A program made the position numbers and the translations under genes. Source: Sipunculus nudus (taxonomy: Eukaryota > Annelida > Sipuncula > Golfingiida > Sipunculidae). Taken from it: a stretch of 64,000 nucleotides of DNA. The stretch is from assembly GCA_026874595.1 (NCBI GenBank), contig CM049316.1:62975176-63039175 (forward strand). Reading direction: 5' to 3'. The first letter of the stretch is position 1, and each line of letters begins with the position of its first letter. The notes below the pieces were generated by a model. It had not been told where the DNA came from and searched no databases. It saw only the letters and a program-made list of their open reading frames with translations. Of this stretch, positions 1 through 12,800 are shown one piece after another.

Positions 1-2752
1 TTCCCCAAATTTAAGCCTTGTAAAATCAGTCATATATTGAAAATTTAGCACAAACAGAAAATGAAAGAAGAAATACAAATTTTGAAATGGATAGTTTCGT
101 ACTAGAGGAACCTAAGTAGGTCTGCCAACAAACGTGTTTTAATCAAATATGGATACAGAAATAAACTCATCAACCCCTAAAGCCTTCTAATTACTACGGC
201 GGGGGGGGGGGAGGCTTAATGAAACTAGTATTACAATATCCAAGCCAGGCAGCAGAGGAGTGAAGACTAAGGCACAGCGCACCAAAAATAGGAAAGGCCA
301 ATATGATCGTATTGATTGATGTGACATGATGAAAGTATGTGACAGATTCCAGCTCACCCACTTGGCTGGCAGCCATACATGGTGTGAGAACACTGAAGCA
401 CAATTCCTCATTCCTGTTGCTGTTGGCTTGACCGTTAGTTTTACAGTGTAAACCAGGTATTTAAGTTACTGGTGTATGGTTCAGGATAGTATAGTTTATG
501 CTGAATATATTGAGAGTATTGTGACATATTAATATGTTCATTATTATTTGAAGTTATAATCAGACTGCTTTATCAGCCCCTCTTGTAGTCATAGCAGAAA
601 CAAATGTCAGTTTTAATATTTTCTTGTTAATGAAGTATTGGTGTTTGTACCATATTTTTTGGCAGTGTGCATAACATATTGCATAAACCCAAATTTTCAA
701 TTCATAATCTTTCAGTAAGGATACAAACAGGGAGTAAAAAGAATGATTCTCTATATACATAATGCTTTGTTTCAATAAACTGACACAAGATGGCACTGAG
801 AATCACAAGTGGTATTACTGTAAACAATAATAATATTTTAGATTTTCCAATTACACCCACCTCTTTCATACCTTCAACAAGTAACGGCTCAAGTTATTCA
901 ATATTTTTACATATATGGACAACTTAAGTGTTACAAACTCCTAGGAGGCTGGAAATACGGACCTTCAAGTTATTAAAACATGTCAGTTGTACTGGAAATT
1001 GTACCATGCTCTTTTTTCCAGTAAGGCAAGATGCTCCATACCTGACTCATGAACCTTCAATCAATGGTGTTTATGTATAAACTTTAACTCTTTTACATGG
1101 TTTGTAAAATAGGTGAAACAAGCAAATTTGTGGAATTTATGTCCTCTTCTTCCGCCTCTTGTTGTCCCCCTTTTAAACCTTCTCAATGTTTTAGTATTTA
1201 TTTTCACCTGAAGATGCCTCCACATGTCATAATGCCTGTGTTTTAGTTTTCATTGTCCCCTGAAGATGTCTCCACAGGTCATAATATATTTGTGAACTGG
1301 AAACAAAAGGGAATTTTTTTGTTTGTTTTGGAGCTGGTGACAATAACTAATGCTAGGAACTCTCCATGGTACAGACAGTAGCATTCAGACTTTCATGCTG
1401 GATCCAGGAAAGTGAACTGACAGCAAATAATCAGTTGGAGACCTGCAGCACAACCAATCATCATAAAGTTAATTCATCATGTAAATGTGATAAAAACTCA
1501 TAAATAATTCTACCACGACACAAAGTAACAGGAGAAGTAAGTAATGATGAAACCTGATATAGATAATACCCCTTTACATATGTAACAAACCAGGTAAAGT
1601 CTCTCTGTTGGGACATATTTAAGCAAAACTATATAGATATTTTGGTCACATGCAAGCAGTGACACTGGTAATGAAGACAGTATTGGTGTCTTGCATGATA
1701 ACAAATACAAGGCTGTCTAGTCCTGTGGGAGGCCAGATCCGTTTGAAAAATCCTAATTTGGCTATGGCACACTTGAGATGTCTGGTAGAGCTAATGAGGT
1801 CTACACAGACACAGAGGCAATGCAGCTCTAAAAGTGATCATAACTCACAAAGCTAAGTATGACAATGTAACACCACTTCTCAGGCACCTACAATGGCTTC
1901 CCATGGTGAAAAAAGATCAGCTTTGTTTTCAGCCTACAGGCAGCAGGTCCTCATAGCTCTGGCATTTAAACTTGCCCATAAAATGAAATGGTTCAATATG
2001 CTGACAATGGTCCACAGAGTCGTTTCTAGACTACTTTGATAATACCACTTGATTCGTTCATTAAGAATATTCAAAATATTTTGGCTTCCCATATGTTCAA
2101 AGGAAAGCTCTCACAGTTACAAAACAAAATTTATATATCATAGGTACACTGACACTGTTATACATCAACAACATGTACATGTTATTGTGTGATGTAAATC
2201 TTGAAAATAAATTATTTATTAAACCTTACTGACATTTGCTTTAAATTTTTCCTTCAATTACAGATTTATAGTGAACACTGATATTGCAATGAGACATCAA
2301 ACAATATATAAATATATATTATTATTTTTGCTTGCTTCAAGAGCTCTTATGATGATCATTAAAACCTTTGATTGCATGTAAAAGGTGGACCATGAATTAA
2401 CTTATTCTGTCTGCAGACCTGTTAATGGCAATGCATAACATTTTCAGACATTTCAGAATACAGACTAGCCATGACAACATGACACTCAGGCCTTCGGAAA
2501 AAAACTGATAGGGCCTGGAGTCATGATGGCAGTCACAACAGAACGCCCATTCTAAGGGTCGGATCAAAATATTTGCTGTCTGGTATTATTTGGCATCACA
2601 GGCTTATATAGTCGTATTATATGTGCTAAATATCGAAGAAAAAATGTTGTTACACAAAAACAATTACAATTATTACCTCCTTTCATCACTGTGGCACCGA
2701 TTCACGTGAAGCGGTTCTTCTCATTCAAAACTAAATGTGTCATGGCGCGGTC

Positions 2753-4790
2753 GTGTATGTAAACTTGGAAGTCGGAAGCCGGAAGCCGGAAACCAACGAA
2801 AGCAGTTTAAAGCATATACAAAATGCTAACGCTTCAATACCGTTTTGTTTTTTCCCCGATAGAATAAGATCTTTTTTTATCATTCTGTGAAGAATAATAG
2901 TTATCCATTGTTTAATCTGAACGTTATGGAAGATTTTGTGCTCGGAAGCCATCTCGGAAGTTAGTCAGAAGTGCTTGGATGTTATCCAATGTGTATAACT
3001 CGGAAGTCACAGAGACGCACTGTGCCCAAAATGCAGTTTCATTATAATTATAGTTGCATGCATATATTAAAATTGCTTATGCATGATTCTGCTTTTAATG
3101 GGTGTATAATGCAATACATGATACATAATCGGAAAACTATAAGTTCTAATTTTTTTTTATTTGTAAATTTAATATATATCTCTATATATATATATATCGT
3201 CCGTGTTATTATCGAGTAAAGTGTGATAACGGAAACTCTTCCTATCTCATTATACTAGTATATATTTGGATGCTCTCTCAGTGGAGTAAATCACCAATTT
3301 ATGAATTGGAAAGTAATAAATATAATAATGACATTGCTAGGGAATAAAAAAAAAATCTGGAAAAGAAATGAAAATTAAGAGATATTACGTCTGAACGGGC
3401 TTGCGCCCTCTATGGATGCACCACTGAATAATAAATATGGTATAATTAACCCTTGTACGGCATTAAAATACAGTTATAAATTACGATGTCAATCAAAATA
3501 AAATATAGTAATATATTTTCCATACGTTGAACAAATATGAAAATTCAATATATCCCATAAGGTCATCGCTCGAACAAACATACATGTATCATATGCAAAA
3601 CGAAATGTCTTTCAATATGTTAGAGTTCAACGATATTTTAAAAAAATGTTACATTTATATCTTAGAAAAGGGATACAACAGTCCAGATAATATATAACAT
3701 ACTGATACATGTATTATTATAAAATCTGATCGATTTACGAATTTAAGCAAATATTTTTTAAAACTAAAATTAATTCTTTTTCAAGTTTTTGACTCTTTCT
3801 TTCAAACTTTATCAGTCTCGATATTTATATTATATTAATTTCACTCCTAATGTTTCAACATCACATTTCAACTTCAAATATATGGATATTTATTAATATA
3901 TTAAAGTATGTTTGCAACTGATTGCATGATAAGGGCATATAACCAGAATGTGCACCCTTCAACTTCATATTACTGTACGATTACAAGGATCTCGATAAGA
4001 AAGTACAATTTTGTTTATATAATATATATATAAATGCAACCGGACCATGAAATGTAAAATATAATTTGGCATAAAAAAGTATTACATAAGAGATAAGAGT
4101 CTAAGAGATTTATAATACTGATGAATTTTTTTTGGTCAATGGAAGAGGAAAATGTTTTTCAATTTATACATTAAAAATAAAATATTTTGTTCGAAACAAC
4201 TTGTAAAAACATTAACTGGACGGTTTTTTGGTTCTGTCAAATTTTTTTTTAATCTCTATGATATTATCAGGGTGATTTTTATAGGGGCACATGTATAAAA
4301 TATTATCAAAACCTTTATTTTTTTCATGTTTCCATCAACATAAAATGCGGTAACAGGGTAAAATATTGATGAGTTAAAATAATCTTGTTTTACAAAATGA
4401 AATAAAATATCAATATAATATATTATTTAAAAAAAACAGCATCATGAATGTTACAAAACAGATTGAATTTATGAAAAATACATGATACTGAAGAAACTGA
4501 AAATGCTTGACACGTTTGCTGACGATATGATGACCAGTGCATTTGCCATTACTGGCTTCCGAGTTTTACACATTTGGACCATAACCGGGCATTTCCGAGC
4601 AAAAAATCGTCATTAACTTCGGATGGATAACTTTGATTATTTTACATGATGATAGAAAAGACCTTATTCTATCAAATAAAAATAAAAAAGGTACTTTCCA
4701 TTGATGTAGTAGCATTTTAATTATGCTTCGATCAATGCTTTAAAAAAGTCCTTGCTTCCGACTTCGGACTTCCGAGTTTTACACATAGCC
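2753..4790. mobile_element. element with about 250-bp CGGAAG-rich inverted repeats
   Basis: Segments 2753-3010 and 4549-4790 are diverged inverted copies of each other. Shared landmarks, in order, are GTGTAWAACTCGGAAGT, a TTTAAAGCAT block, GATAGAATAAGRTCTTTT, TTATCCAT and a terminal ACTCGGAAG. Each arm begins and ends with the same GTGTAWAACTCGGAAG-like motif, so the arms are themselves bounded by repeats. The 1.5-kb interior is very AT-rich and has no sizeable ORF. This fits a non-autonomous element with long terminal inverted repeats, or two solo copies in opposite orientation. I could not define a target-site duplication. Confidence 0.6.
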
Positions 4791-4972
4791 GTTTGGAAAT
4801 CCCCTACCGGAAGTTATGATTCTCCCGCTGACAGACGTGGAGACGAGTTTTTCGAGTAAAACCAGCCTCAGAATTAAAAACTGCTGCACGTTTACACGTA
4901 AGTCAACCGTGGATGTAATAATTATTATTTTCCCCAACAGAATAACGTCACTTTATGTCTTAACTCAGGAAA

Positions 4973-5116
4973 ATGACAGTTCGAGAAGTGGATGAAAATG
5001 AAAAAGTAGTGTCAGAAATGGCGTGCACATCTGCACATACTAGAATTGATGCGAACCCAATAGCTTGTACTGTCACCCCATCGTCTTCAGTTCATCTAAA
5101 TCGACGTTTGGGGTGA
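4973..5116 (+). other. short ORF of 47 codons, doubtful
   Basis: An ATG at 4973 opens 47 codons ending at 5116 (MTVREVDENEKVVSEMACTS and on). An ETS-like ACCGGAAGT lies about 165 bp upstream. A pyrimidine-rich acceptor-like tract (TTTTTTTCACTTTCCTTCCAG) ends near 5190. I recognise no family, and the stretch could equally be a chance frame inside an intron. Base composition is slightly less AT-rich than its surroundings. Confidence 0.15.
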
Positions 5117-6508
5117 CAAGCTGTCGCTAAATACAGACTTGCTGTCTCAGTGCATCCAACTGGTAGTTATTTTTTTCACTTTCCTTCCAGAGCATAGGTA
5201 TCCAAGGCTCAGACAGACCTTTTACTTTCAAGTCACACAAATTCCACACACATAACACTAAAGCTGGCATTCCTGGGTAGGTTGTCATGTGCAACAAAGG
5301 AGATAATTTATTCTTTCTTGACTACTTTATTGTTTACAAAACAGTGTTTAAGGCACTTGAGCCAAAAACAATGGTTCTCATGAACAAAAGCTGTGATCTA
5401 GATGCCAATGAAAGAAGTTCCTGTTTGATGGATGCCCTTAGCAGGAACAGACAAGAAATACAAAGGGACTATACTCATGGCCTTTTTGCATCTATTTGAG
5501 CCATAATCTATTCTGTAGGAGTTAATGTCGTCCTTCTGAAATGATTATGTCTGCAAAAAAGACCAGACTGGCTTATAAATGGGTTGGGACTGGGATTTTC
5601 TTTAGGATAAGAGTTTTGCCTGCAGATGGCATTGACAGTGATATGAGGCTGAAGATTATACTGTGACAGAAGATGACGGGTGACTGTTTCTTCCTCTATG
5701 TTTGACATTTACTTATGGGAAAACACCCATGTGTCATACCAGTTAACAAAGACATACCACAGAAGTTCTCTGTGGTTATGGAAAGACTACTCATGTGCCT
5801 ACTGTTCAGTTTGATCCTAAAAACAAAGGTCAAGGACAAAGTCAAAGGAAAAATTCATAGCTGCATTACTGCATTGCTATTTTTATATATTAAGAACAGT
5901 TTTAAAATTAACCAACACAATAGTGCATTCAACATAAAAATTCAACACAAAATAATAACTCAATAAATGAATCCCAAATAATATTCTAAGTACGAGTCTA
6001 CATAACCACGCTCACGGCTAAAGTGACTTATTTAAAAGACACCGACATCTCTGCAAGTCAATACATGTTAACAGGTCTTCACTGCAAAGTATACAACTTT
6101 GTTCCTAGTTCCTACCACAAATGTCATGCTTGAATAGGTCCAGTATTCCTTTAATCAATTACTTGGATCATTATTGCTGTCACGGAGCAGGGGTGCATTA
6201 GCCATTAAAACAGCTTCTGTGAGATGGATGATCACCTGGACATCATGAAGGTTATATTAAATGTCATCAATCATAATTATGGCCTGTTCTCAGTGCAGCT
6301 TGATCATTGTCCTCATAAAAATCATTGATAGCCTACTCCCTTTTTATAAGAAAAGAGCCATATCTCACAAAAATAAGCAGAATGACATACACATGAGTGG
6401 AGACTAATATTTTGAGGGATCAAGTTCCCTGACAAGCACTTCTTTTAGGACAGTCCCTAGCCTGATGGAAGTACCTTCTACTGAAGCTGGATGAACGGAA
6501 AGTAGTTT

Positions 6509-6574
6509 AGAAGACTTTTATAATAAAAACACATGGCTCTAAGAGCCATGTGTTTTTTATTATAAAAGTCTTCT
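6509..6574. repeat. 66-bp near-perfect hairpin
   Basis: The left arm 6509-6540 and right arm 6542-6574 are reverse complements over 32 positions. There is one extra T in the right arm and a central loop of about one base (CTCT-A-AGAG). The right arm runs into the 3' end of a SINE-like repeat, and the left arm may be an inverted copy of the SINE tail. Confidence 0.9.
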
Positions 6575-6790
6575 GGATTTCACCTTTTTAGGTACTGGGG
6601 CTAGGAATAATCTAGATGTCCTAACCTGTTGTTAATACATTAAATTGATTCTCACAGATTTTATTGAGATTTCACAATTTTTTCCTTCTGAGGCTCTGGC
6701 AGTGACCAAACCAGGACCTTCCAACTATGAACTACCTTAAACACTTTGCTACGTCCAGGATGTAGCAGACTGAGCTTTTTTTGTAACCTT
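6542..6790 (-). mobile_element. degenerate tRNA-derived SINE, copy 1
   Basis: Read on the minus strand, this matches the copy at 30595-30825. Shared parts are a B-box-like AGGTCCTGGTTTGGTC, then GTGAAATCTC, ACAACAGGTT, GATTATTCCTA and a tail AATCCAGAAG. It is more decayed than the other copy, and its head (A box) is poorly kept. The tail forms half of the 66-bp hairpin. Confidence 0.55.
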
Positions 6791-9400
6791 GAGCCTCTTG
6801 CTTGCTTGCAGATGGCATTCTCTGCTGAATGAGAATGATGGTTTTCACATTAACATGGATGATGTGTGACTATATCTCTCCTTGTGTACAACACGTATGT
6901 GTCAAAGCAGTTAACAATAAAATATCAGAGCAATCCTCTGTGGTTATATAATGACTGCACCATGTGACTTTTGCTCAGTTTGACCTGAGAGTGAAAGGTC
7001 AAGGTTAAAGTCAAGGTCAGGAGTAACCACAAAGTTATGCATGACCTCAGTGATCCAGCTGCGTATCTTAGCAAGACATTGATAACCACAGAACACGATG
7101 GACTGCAATTAAAATTCTTGAACTCTACCAAAGTACACTATGATTCACTTAAAGTGACAGTTATGTAATAACCTTGATTGTAAATAACCAAATACATGAA
7201 AAAGGTCACAGTAAATCACATTTACAGTTCTCCTAATGAAGTCATGTTTGTAGGTCTTCAGTGCAAACAATTCAACAGCGAACCAATCACATTTAAACCA
7301 CTGTGAGAACAGGTGGCGTAGCTTCCCTGAAACAACAACTTCATTACTGCTGTCATGGAACGCTGGTGCATTACCCATTTAAACAGATTCTGAGGCAGGG
7401 GGATAATGACCTAAAGAACTTGAAGGTTGAAATTAAACAGCATCGTTCATCATCACAACATGCACTGAGTGCAGCCCAATCTTCCTCCTCGTAAAAATCA
7501 TTGATCTCACGCAGGACAATATTTGCACTGGAGTCTGCTGGTCCTAGCATTTGCTACTGATATCCTACAAGCCATCGGTAACACTTTTGGCCCCAAACAG
7601 CTTAGTGTGAAAAAATCAAAACGTCCACATGGGACGGAGTCTTTTTAGCAGCCGCCCTTTTGAGATTTCCCCGGAGATGAAAATGTGGGACACCCCGCAC
7701 GAGGACAAATCAGTCAGTGTGACATCATCTACCAGAAAAGCAAGCCTGTCATCATTACAGTGGCTATGTAGTAAAACCCTGCTGAAGCCAGAACCAACAG
7801 GCAAGACTGCAAAACTGTGGTTTTCCCTGCAGATTAATTAAGATATTTAAAAAAAAAAAATACTTGGTATCAATTAAATATTGTATATATATGTCATAGA
7901 CTTTGAAAGTACAAGCTAAATGTATAATAGGAATGTATATAATATAAATTCCTTCAAGAACTAAATATATAAAGAGTGCAAGTTCATACAAATCTTATGC
8001 AGGAAAACATGGCAGTGACAGCAACTTATACAAGGAAGAAAGCACCCTGACATAGAAGCCATATTTAATTATATTTACTATGTTTGTGAAAATACATTCT
8101 TATATCAGTCCAAAGATTTCTTCAGGTTTGATAATACAATCATAAAGCCATTTTGATTGCTATTATTTGTATGGTATATGTTAAAGTAAGGTCTCTATGA
8201 TAACAGTTACCCAATCTACCAGACTTGGTGCACAACACAAAGTCTGTTCTGTAACTAGTGTAATTGAAGCTATTTAAAACAGACCTACCCAAAATATGGG
8301 TAATGAAAAATGAATCAGCTGTAAAAATAAAGGGTACTGTACCAAGATATAAAATATAATGTTCAGATAGATAAAGAGAAAAATAGAAAACAGGACTAAA
8401 TATGAAATTAACTGAGCTGACATAATTTTGATACTAAATACTGTATAACTTTGCTATTTCTGGCCCATAAAAGCACAAATAATGTTGTAATAACTTGCTG
8501 GAGCAGATATTGACTAAATACATGTATTTAATACTGAGAGTCCAAAACCTCAATTTATTGACTACACAGGCCGGTAACAGATTAATTTAAGAACAGTTAT
8601 ATTTGTCTTGATATATTAATAATGCGACCAGGCAGCGTGCCAGGCAAGGCAGAATTGGTTCTTATAAACAACCACAGTGTCGTTTCAAGGTTGAACGTAA
8701 GTGGGAGACAGTGGGTAAAATAGTGCGGTTTTAAAATTTTGCACCCGGTAGCCTCAAACAACATTCGGGAGGCAGAGCTAAAATGAAGAGGTAATGAAAA
8801 TCACAGTATGAGGATAGTATTTCACAGGACATGTGTCTGTTATTAAACTAGTCCCATTACAAGACAAAGTGTATGCACCCAGATCTTATTTCAGAACTTA
8901 AGACAATTGCTTGACAGACTGCATAAGGCTGCTCCCTAGTGTATTGCCCCCTGAGAGAAGACATTCAAATAATCTAATGATCTAAATATAAACTCACAAT
9001 ATCCCAAAATGCCTTGCAAGCAACACAAGGTCATGTGACAAAAGCCTGTTCCTTAATTATATGGCCTGGCTCTTACTAGTGATCCTCATTTCAGCAGCCG
9101 TTTTTATTCAAGATTTATAATTCTCCCATAGTCAATTTCTAGTACAAGTATGCTACAGAATTAGTGCATGTTAGAATGCTAGTAATATTATAACTTTAAT
9201 CAAAAGCAAATGATTAGAGAAAAGAGTAACACTTTAGGTAAGGGTGTGAGTTCAATTATTATTTGATCAGATGAACATACATCAACAGCACAGTACAGTT
9301 TTATTCTCAAATGTCATCCTGCATTTAATGTGCCATTAAGCTTCTTTATGATGTAGAGTACAGCATCAGTTGTTATAGTACTTCAACAGTGAATATTGAG

Positions 9401-9496
9401 AACTTTTGCTCAATATTTCTTTACATATTGCTCAACAGTCTTTATTCCAACTTTTGCTCAATATTTCTTTACATATTGCTCAACAGTCTTTATTCC
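9401..9496. repeat. perfect 48-bp tandem duplication
   Basis: Two identical 48-bp units (9401-9448 and 9449-9496) start with AACTTTTGCTCAAT and end with CAGTCTTTATTCC. Their identity suggests a recent slippage or unequal exchange. Confidence 0.97.
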
Positions 9497-9584
9497 GAAC
9501 TGCACAAATGACACACTTAAAGTCACAGTTTTGTTTGGCAAGCCTTTAGTGTGTATGCACAGTAAGACCATAGTAAATAACATT

Positions 9585-9890
9585 TACTGTGGATGGAGCA
9601 TGATGGTGTAATGTCTATGGGCTAAGATATTGGGTCCACATCCCAGCTGAACCATCTGCCACCCTAAGACCCCTGGTCATGGTCTTCAACACAAGGGTGT
9701 ATCCTCTCCACCCAGAAGTTAATGGGTGCTGGTCATGGGTGACAGGCAAATGTAACAGGAGTGACCTCCTAGCAGACTGGTGCCTGTTATTATTATTAGA
9801 ACAGGAATGAAAACTGTGAAGTTTGATGAGACTGACATCAGTGATGTTAAACCACTCTGTTCTCATAATTACCCCTTGGCCAGTCAATGA
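9585..9890 (+). mobile_element. tRNA-derived SINE-like repeat
   Basis: A tRNA-like head (GGAGCATGATGGTGTAATG) is followed about 40 bp on by a B-box-like GGGTCCACATCCC. A non-tRNA body (CACCCAGAAGTTAATGGGTG onward) then follows. The structure fits a tRNA-derived SINE, but no second copy was seen in the window, so this is tentative. Confidence 0.4.
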
Positions 9891-12800
9891 TGGTAATCAT
9901 TACTAAAAAACCTGAACTATGGTTCATTCTGGAGCTGAAAATCCAGGCTTATCATACAAACTGCCTTCAAAGGACCATCAATTTATTGTCACTTCCTGCT
10001 ATAGGAGGCTGCATCTCAGACTGTAGCCAAGGCCTGCTGTAACAGTAACACAGAATGGATCATCAATGGTTTACAGCAGTGGTCTATTTGAACCAATAAA
10101 ACTCCAGCGGTTACTCCTATGGGTGTTGTCATGCCTCTTCACTTAATCTGCCAAGATCAATCGGACCATTAGTTTAAGCCACTGATCTCCTGTTAAGTCA
10201 AGTACTTGCTGAAATCTGCCACTGACAGCTTTGAGTTCACACTTCTCTTGGAGCTGGATTGTCCATGGGGCCTTGACCTCTGAAACATGAGGCTGATTTT
10301 GTCTCACAGGGGTTGATGGTGGACTGTGTCAGCAAATGACTAAAATATTTGGTGAATATGATTCATGACTCCCGTCCAGCACTATTTATCACAACAAGAA
10401 TATTACATGTTAATTAAACTGGGAAAAGTAGGCTGGACATCAGCCGGAATGGGAGGGGGGGAGGGGGACAAGTTTTCCACGTGCAAATTTGACTGATGGG
10501 CTTTGTTAATTGACATAGGCCAGCTTAAATGGCCAACATCATTTCTGATAGATGGCACTGCAATAAACCTTTGAATTATGATGTCAATTTACTCAGAACT
10601 TATCAGAAATATTAAATTGCTCCCCCCCCCCCCCACTTTAAAACACATTTAGCATCATTTTCAACACTTTAACTAGTTTAACACTAAAAACCAGCATTTC
10701 TGGGACATGGCCACAGAGGTTTTGTATGTAGACAGTATCATGATGTTCTCTCTATAGAAGAAGCTGCTACTGATACTATTCTATCTCTCTAAATATGTAT
10801 TTAAATCTCGACTGCTTATTAATTACCATAGAAGATGTTCTTTTCTGACTGAAGCAGCCTGGGATACATTTATTTTTAAATCCTAAATAAGTGATTAGTA
10901 CATTGCTTTTATGATCTGCCACAGCAGATTTTGCATCAAATTTGTTACAGCTGCCTGGAACAAATTCACCTTATATTTGAACCAAAATACATATAACATA
11001 TTGAGACCTGTGAATATCATCATGGTTATATTTTTTTTAGGCCAGATACACTTTGCATGAATGAGCTATTTTTCCCCTCAAGATAAAATTTTTCAAAAGT
11101 AAATCTAAGTATACTGTCAATATGAGGAAATCAGCAGAAAGTATATACCCATAAAGGCTATATTTGGGTCAACAAACACCTTATCTCACCATATAAAATA
11201 CTTGAATAACAGACAGTGTGAGGTTAAATGGCTAAGAGATAGCCTAAGACAGTGTTTGAACCAAGTGTGGTATTTATCTTTTAATTTAACATAAGAAGGA
11301 CATGAGAAAATATCCTGCATGGAGGAAACCAACAACACAAGAACATTAAAAGATTTTATAACTGTTGTCTCACAGTATGTTAAGAGTACTGCAGTGCTCA
11401 ATCAAGTAATTGCCCTGAAGTGCAGGGGATATAGAACCATCCATATTAATCTGCCATATCCATCACACAGCGGGCCAATAGCTCAGGTAGTTGACCCAGT
11501 GATGCAGATGGCAAATGTATGGCAATCTCTGCACCTCACAAACTGGGAGTCAACGGTGCTAAAAATAGGACCTAAATTAATGAATAGGAGTCCAGAGATG
11601 TGGGGTCAAATGGTCAGGGGTTTGTGTGATGTGTATAATTGGACAAATGCAATAGGTATCATGTGCCTGTGTTAACTTTTGATAATATTATATGGACATC
11701 TGTGGGGTTATGGCAATGACTAAGAGATTACAAAGTAGAAATATTTTGAAAATATGATAACAAATATCACGACGACTTAATTATAATATAGTAGAAGCTC
11801 TATCTCCAATAAGCTTTATGAATGATATCCAAGTCATTTTTTCCCAAATTTCTGCCAATAATTTAGGCAGCATAATAACTCAGTACTGAGAAGCTATAAA
11901 TTAGAACATTTTTTATGTGTTGTTTATCATATTTTATGTGATTTCTATTAATAATATGAATGCTGGTAGAAATTCAAACAAACATACATCTCATTTTTTT
12001 TAAAATTCCCACCAAACAAAATCATACCAGGGAAAACAAAGTGGGAAGCATAGTTTTTCTTTCTTTTCTTTCCGCATCAATGAGCAATTGACAGTTGTGG
12101 AAATGCCAACAGCAGATATGACTGCAAATGTACATAGCACTGATAGCAATGGGAAAAGATCTGTTGCTTCTATCTGGACCTGGATACACATGTACGTCCC
12201 ACCCCCAGTACGTTCTAGTACATCACCCGCTACGAGATCTGAACTCAAGCGGTTACTCTACACATGCACCACAGAACAACACACATGTATATCCTGAGAG
12301 ACGTTAGCCCCGACCACAGGGTTTTACTGGAAATGTAACACACATAACAGAAAGCATGTGATGTGAGGGTTCGCCATCCCCCTTCATCCTCCGCATCCCT
12401 GGTTGCCCTGGTCAGTGATGAATGGCAAAGGGAGCCTGACTGGGTGAGCATACTGGTAGCAATTTGAAAACAAGCCCTGAGGAAATCCTCCAGTGCTGGC
12501 AGGCACTCTGCCCAGATAAAACAGCAGTTATTGACTGTAATAACAGCCCTCAGTGTTAGAGGGCAGGGGGCCCTGTAGTGAATCTCTATACCAAGGGGAT
12601 AATGAGGAACCAACCAGGGCAGCTGTTGTTGGAATAAGTGTATAAGATCCTGAATAGCTTAACTCAATAGTACATGTTATAGGTTTTTATTAATGACCAT
12701 GTTATGTAATTTTATATATACAGTATATCAGAAATTGATACTGGTCCTGAGACTGATATTACAAATTTATTAAGCACTTCAGTGGGAAGGGGCAGAAGGG

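Larger units (their letters stand above)
5590..7560. repeat. degenerate duplication, copies about 5590-6480 and 6780-7560
   Basis: Two diverged copies lie in the same orientation about 1.2 kb apart. Matched landmarks are GCAGATGGCATT (5623 and 6811), TGTGTCA...CAGTTAACAA (5730 and 6898), CTCTGTGGTTAT (5768 and 6938), AAAGGTCAAGG (5827 and 6996), a GCTGTCAYGGA block (6178 and 7350), and TCRTAAAAATCATTGAT near the ends. A SINE-like copy and a hairpin sit between them. The family is unknown. On the minus strand both copies share a frame with INDFYE, which may be remnant coding sequence. Confidence 0.6.

Noticed and set aside
1141-1180. Arg/Lys-rich minus-strand reading that might be a C terminus
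   Set aside because: Only about ten codons, with no upstream exon or family match, and composition explains it.
11319-11675. 118-codon plus-strand ORF
   Set aside because: It has no domain and overlaps a tRNA-like TAGCTCAGGTAGTTGACC stretch, so it is more likely part of a degraded SINE.
12245-12613. 122-codon minus-strand ORF
   Set aside because: It has no recognisable domain, no splice context and no similarity to the remaining I-BAR sequence.
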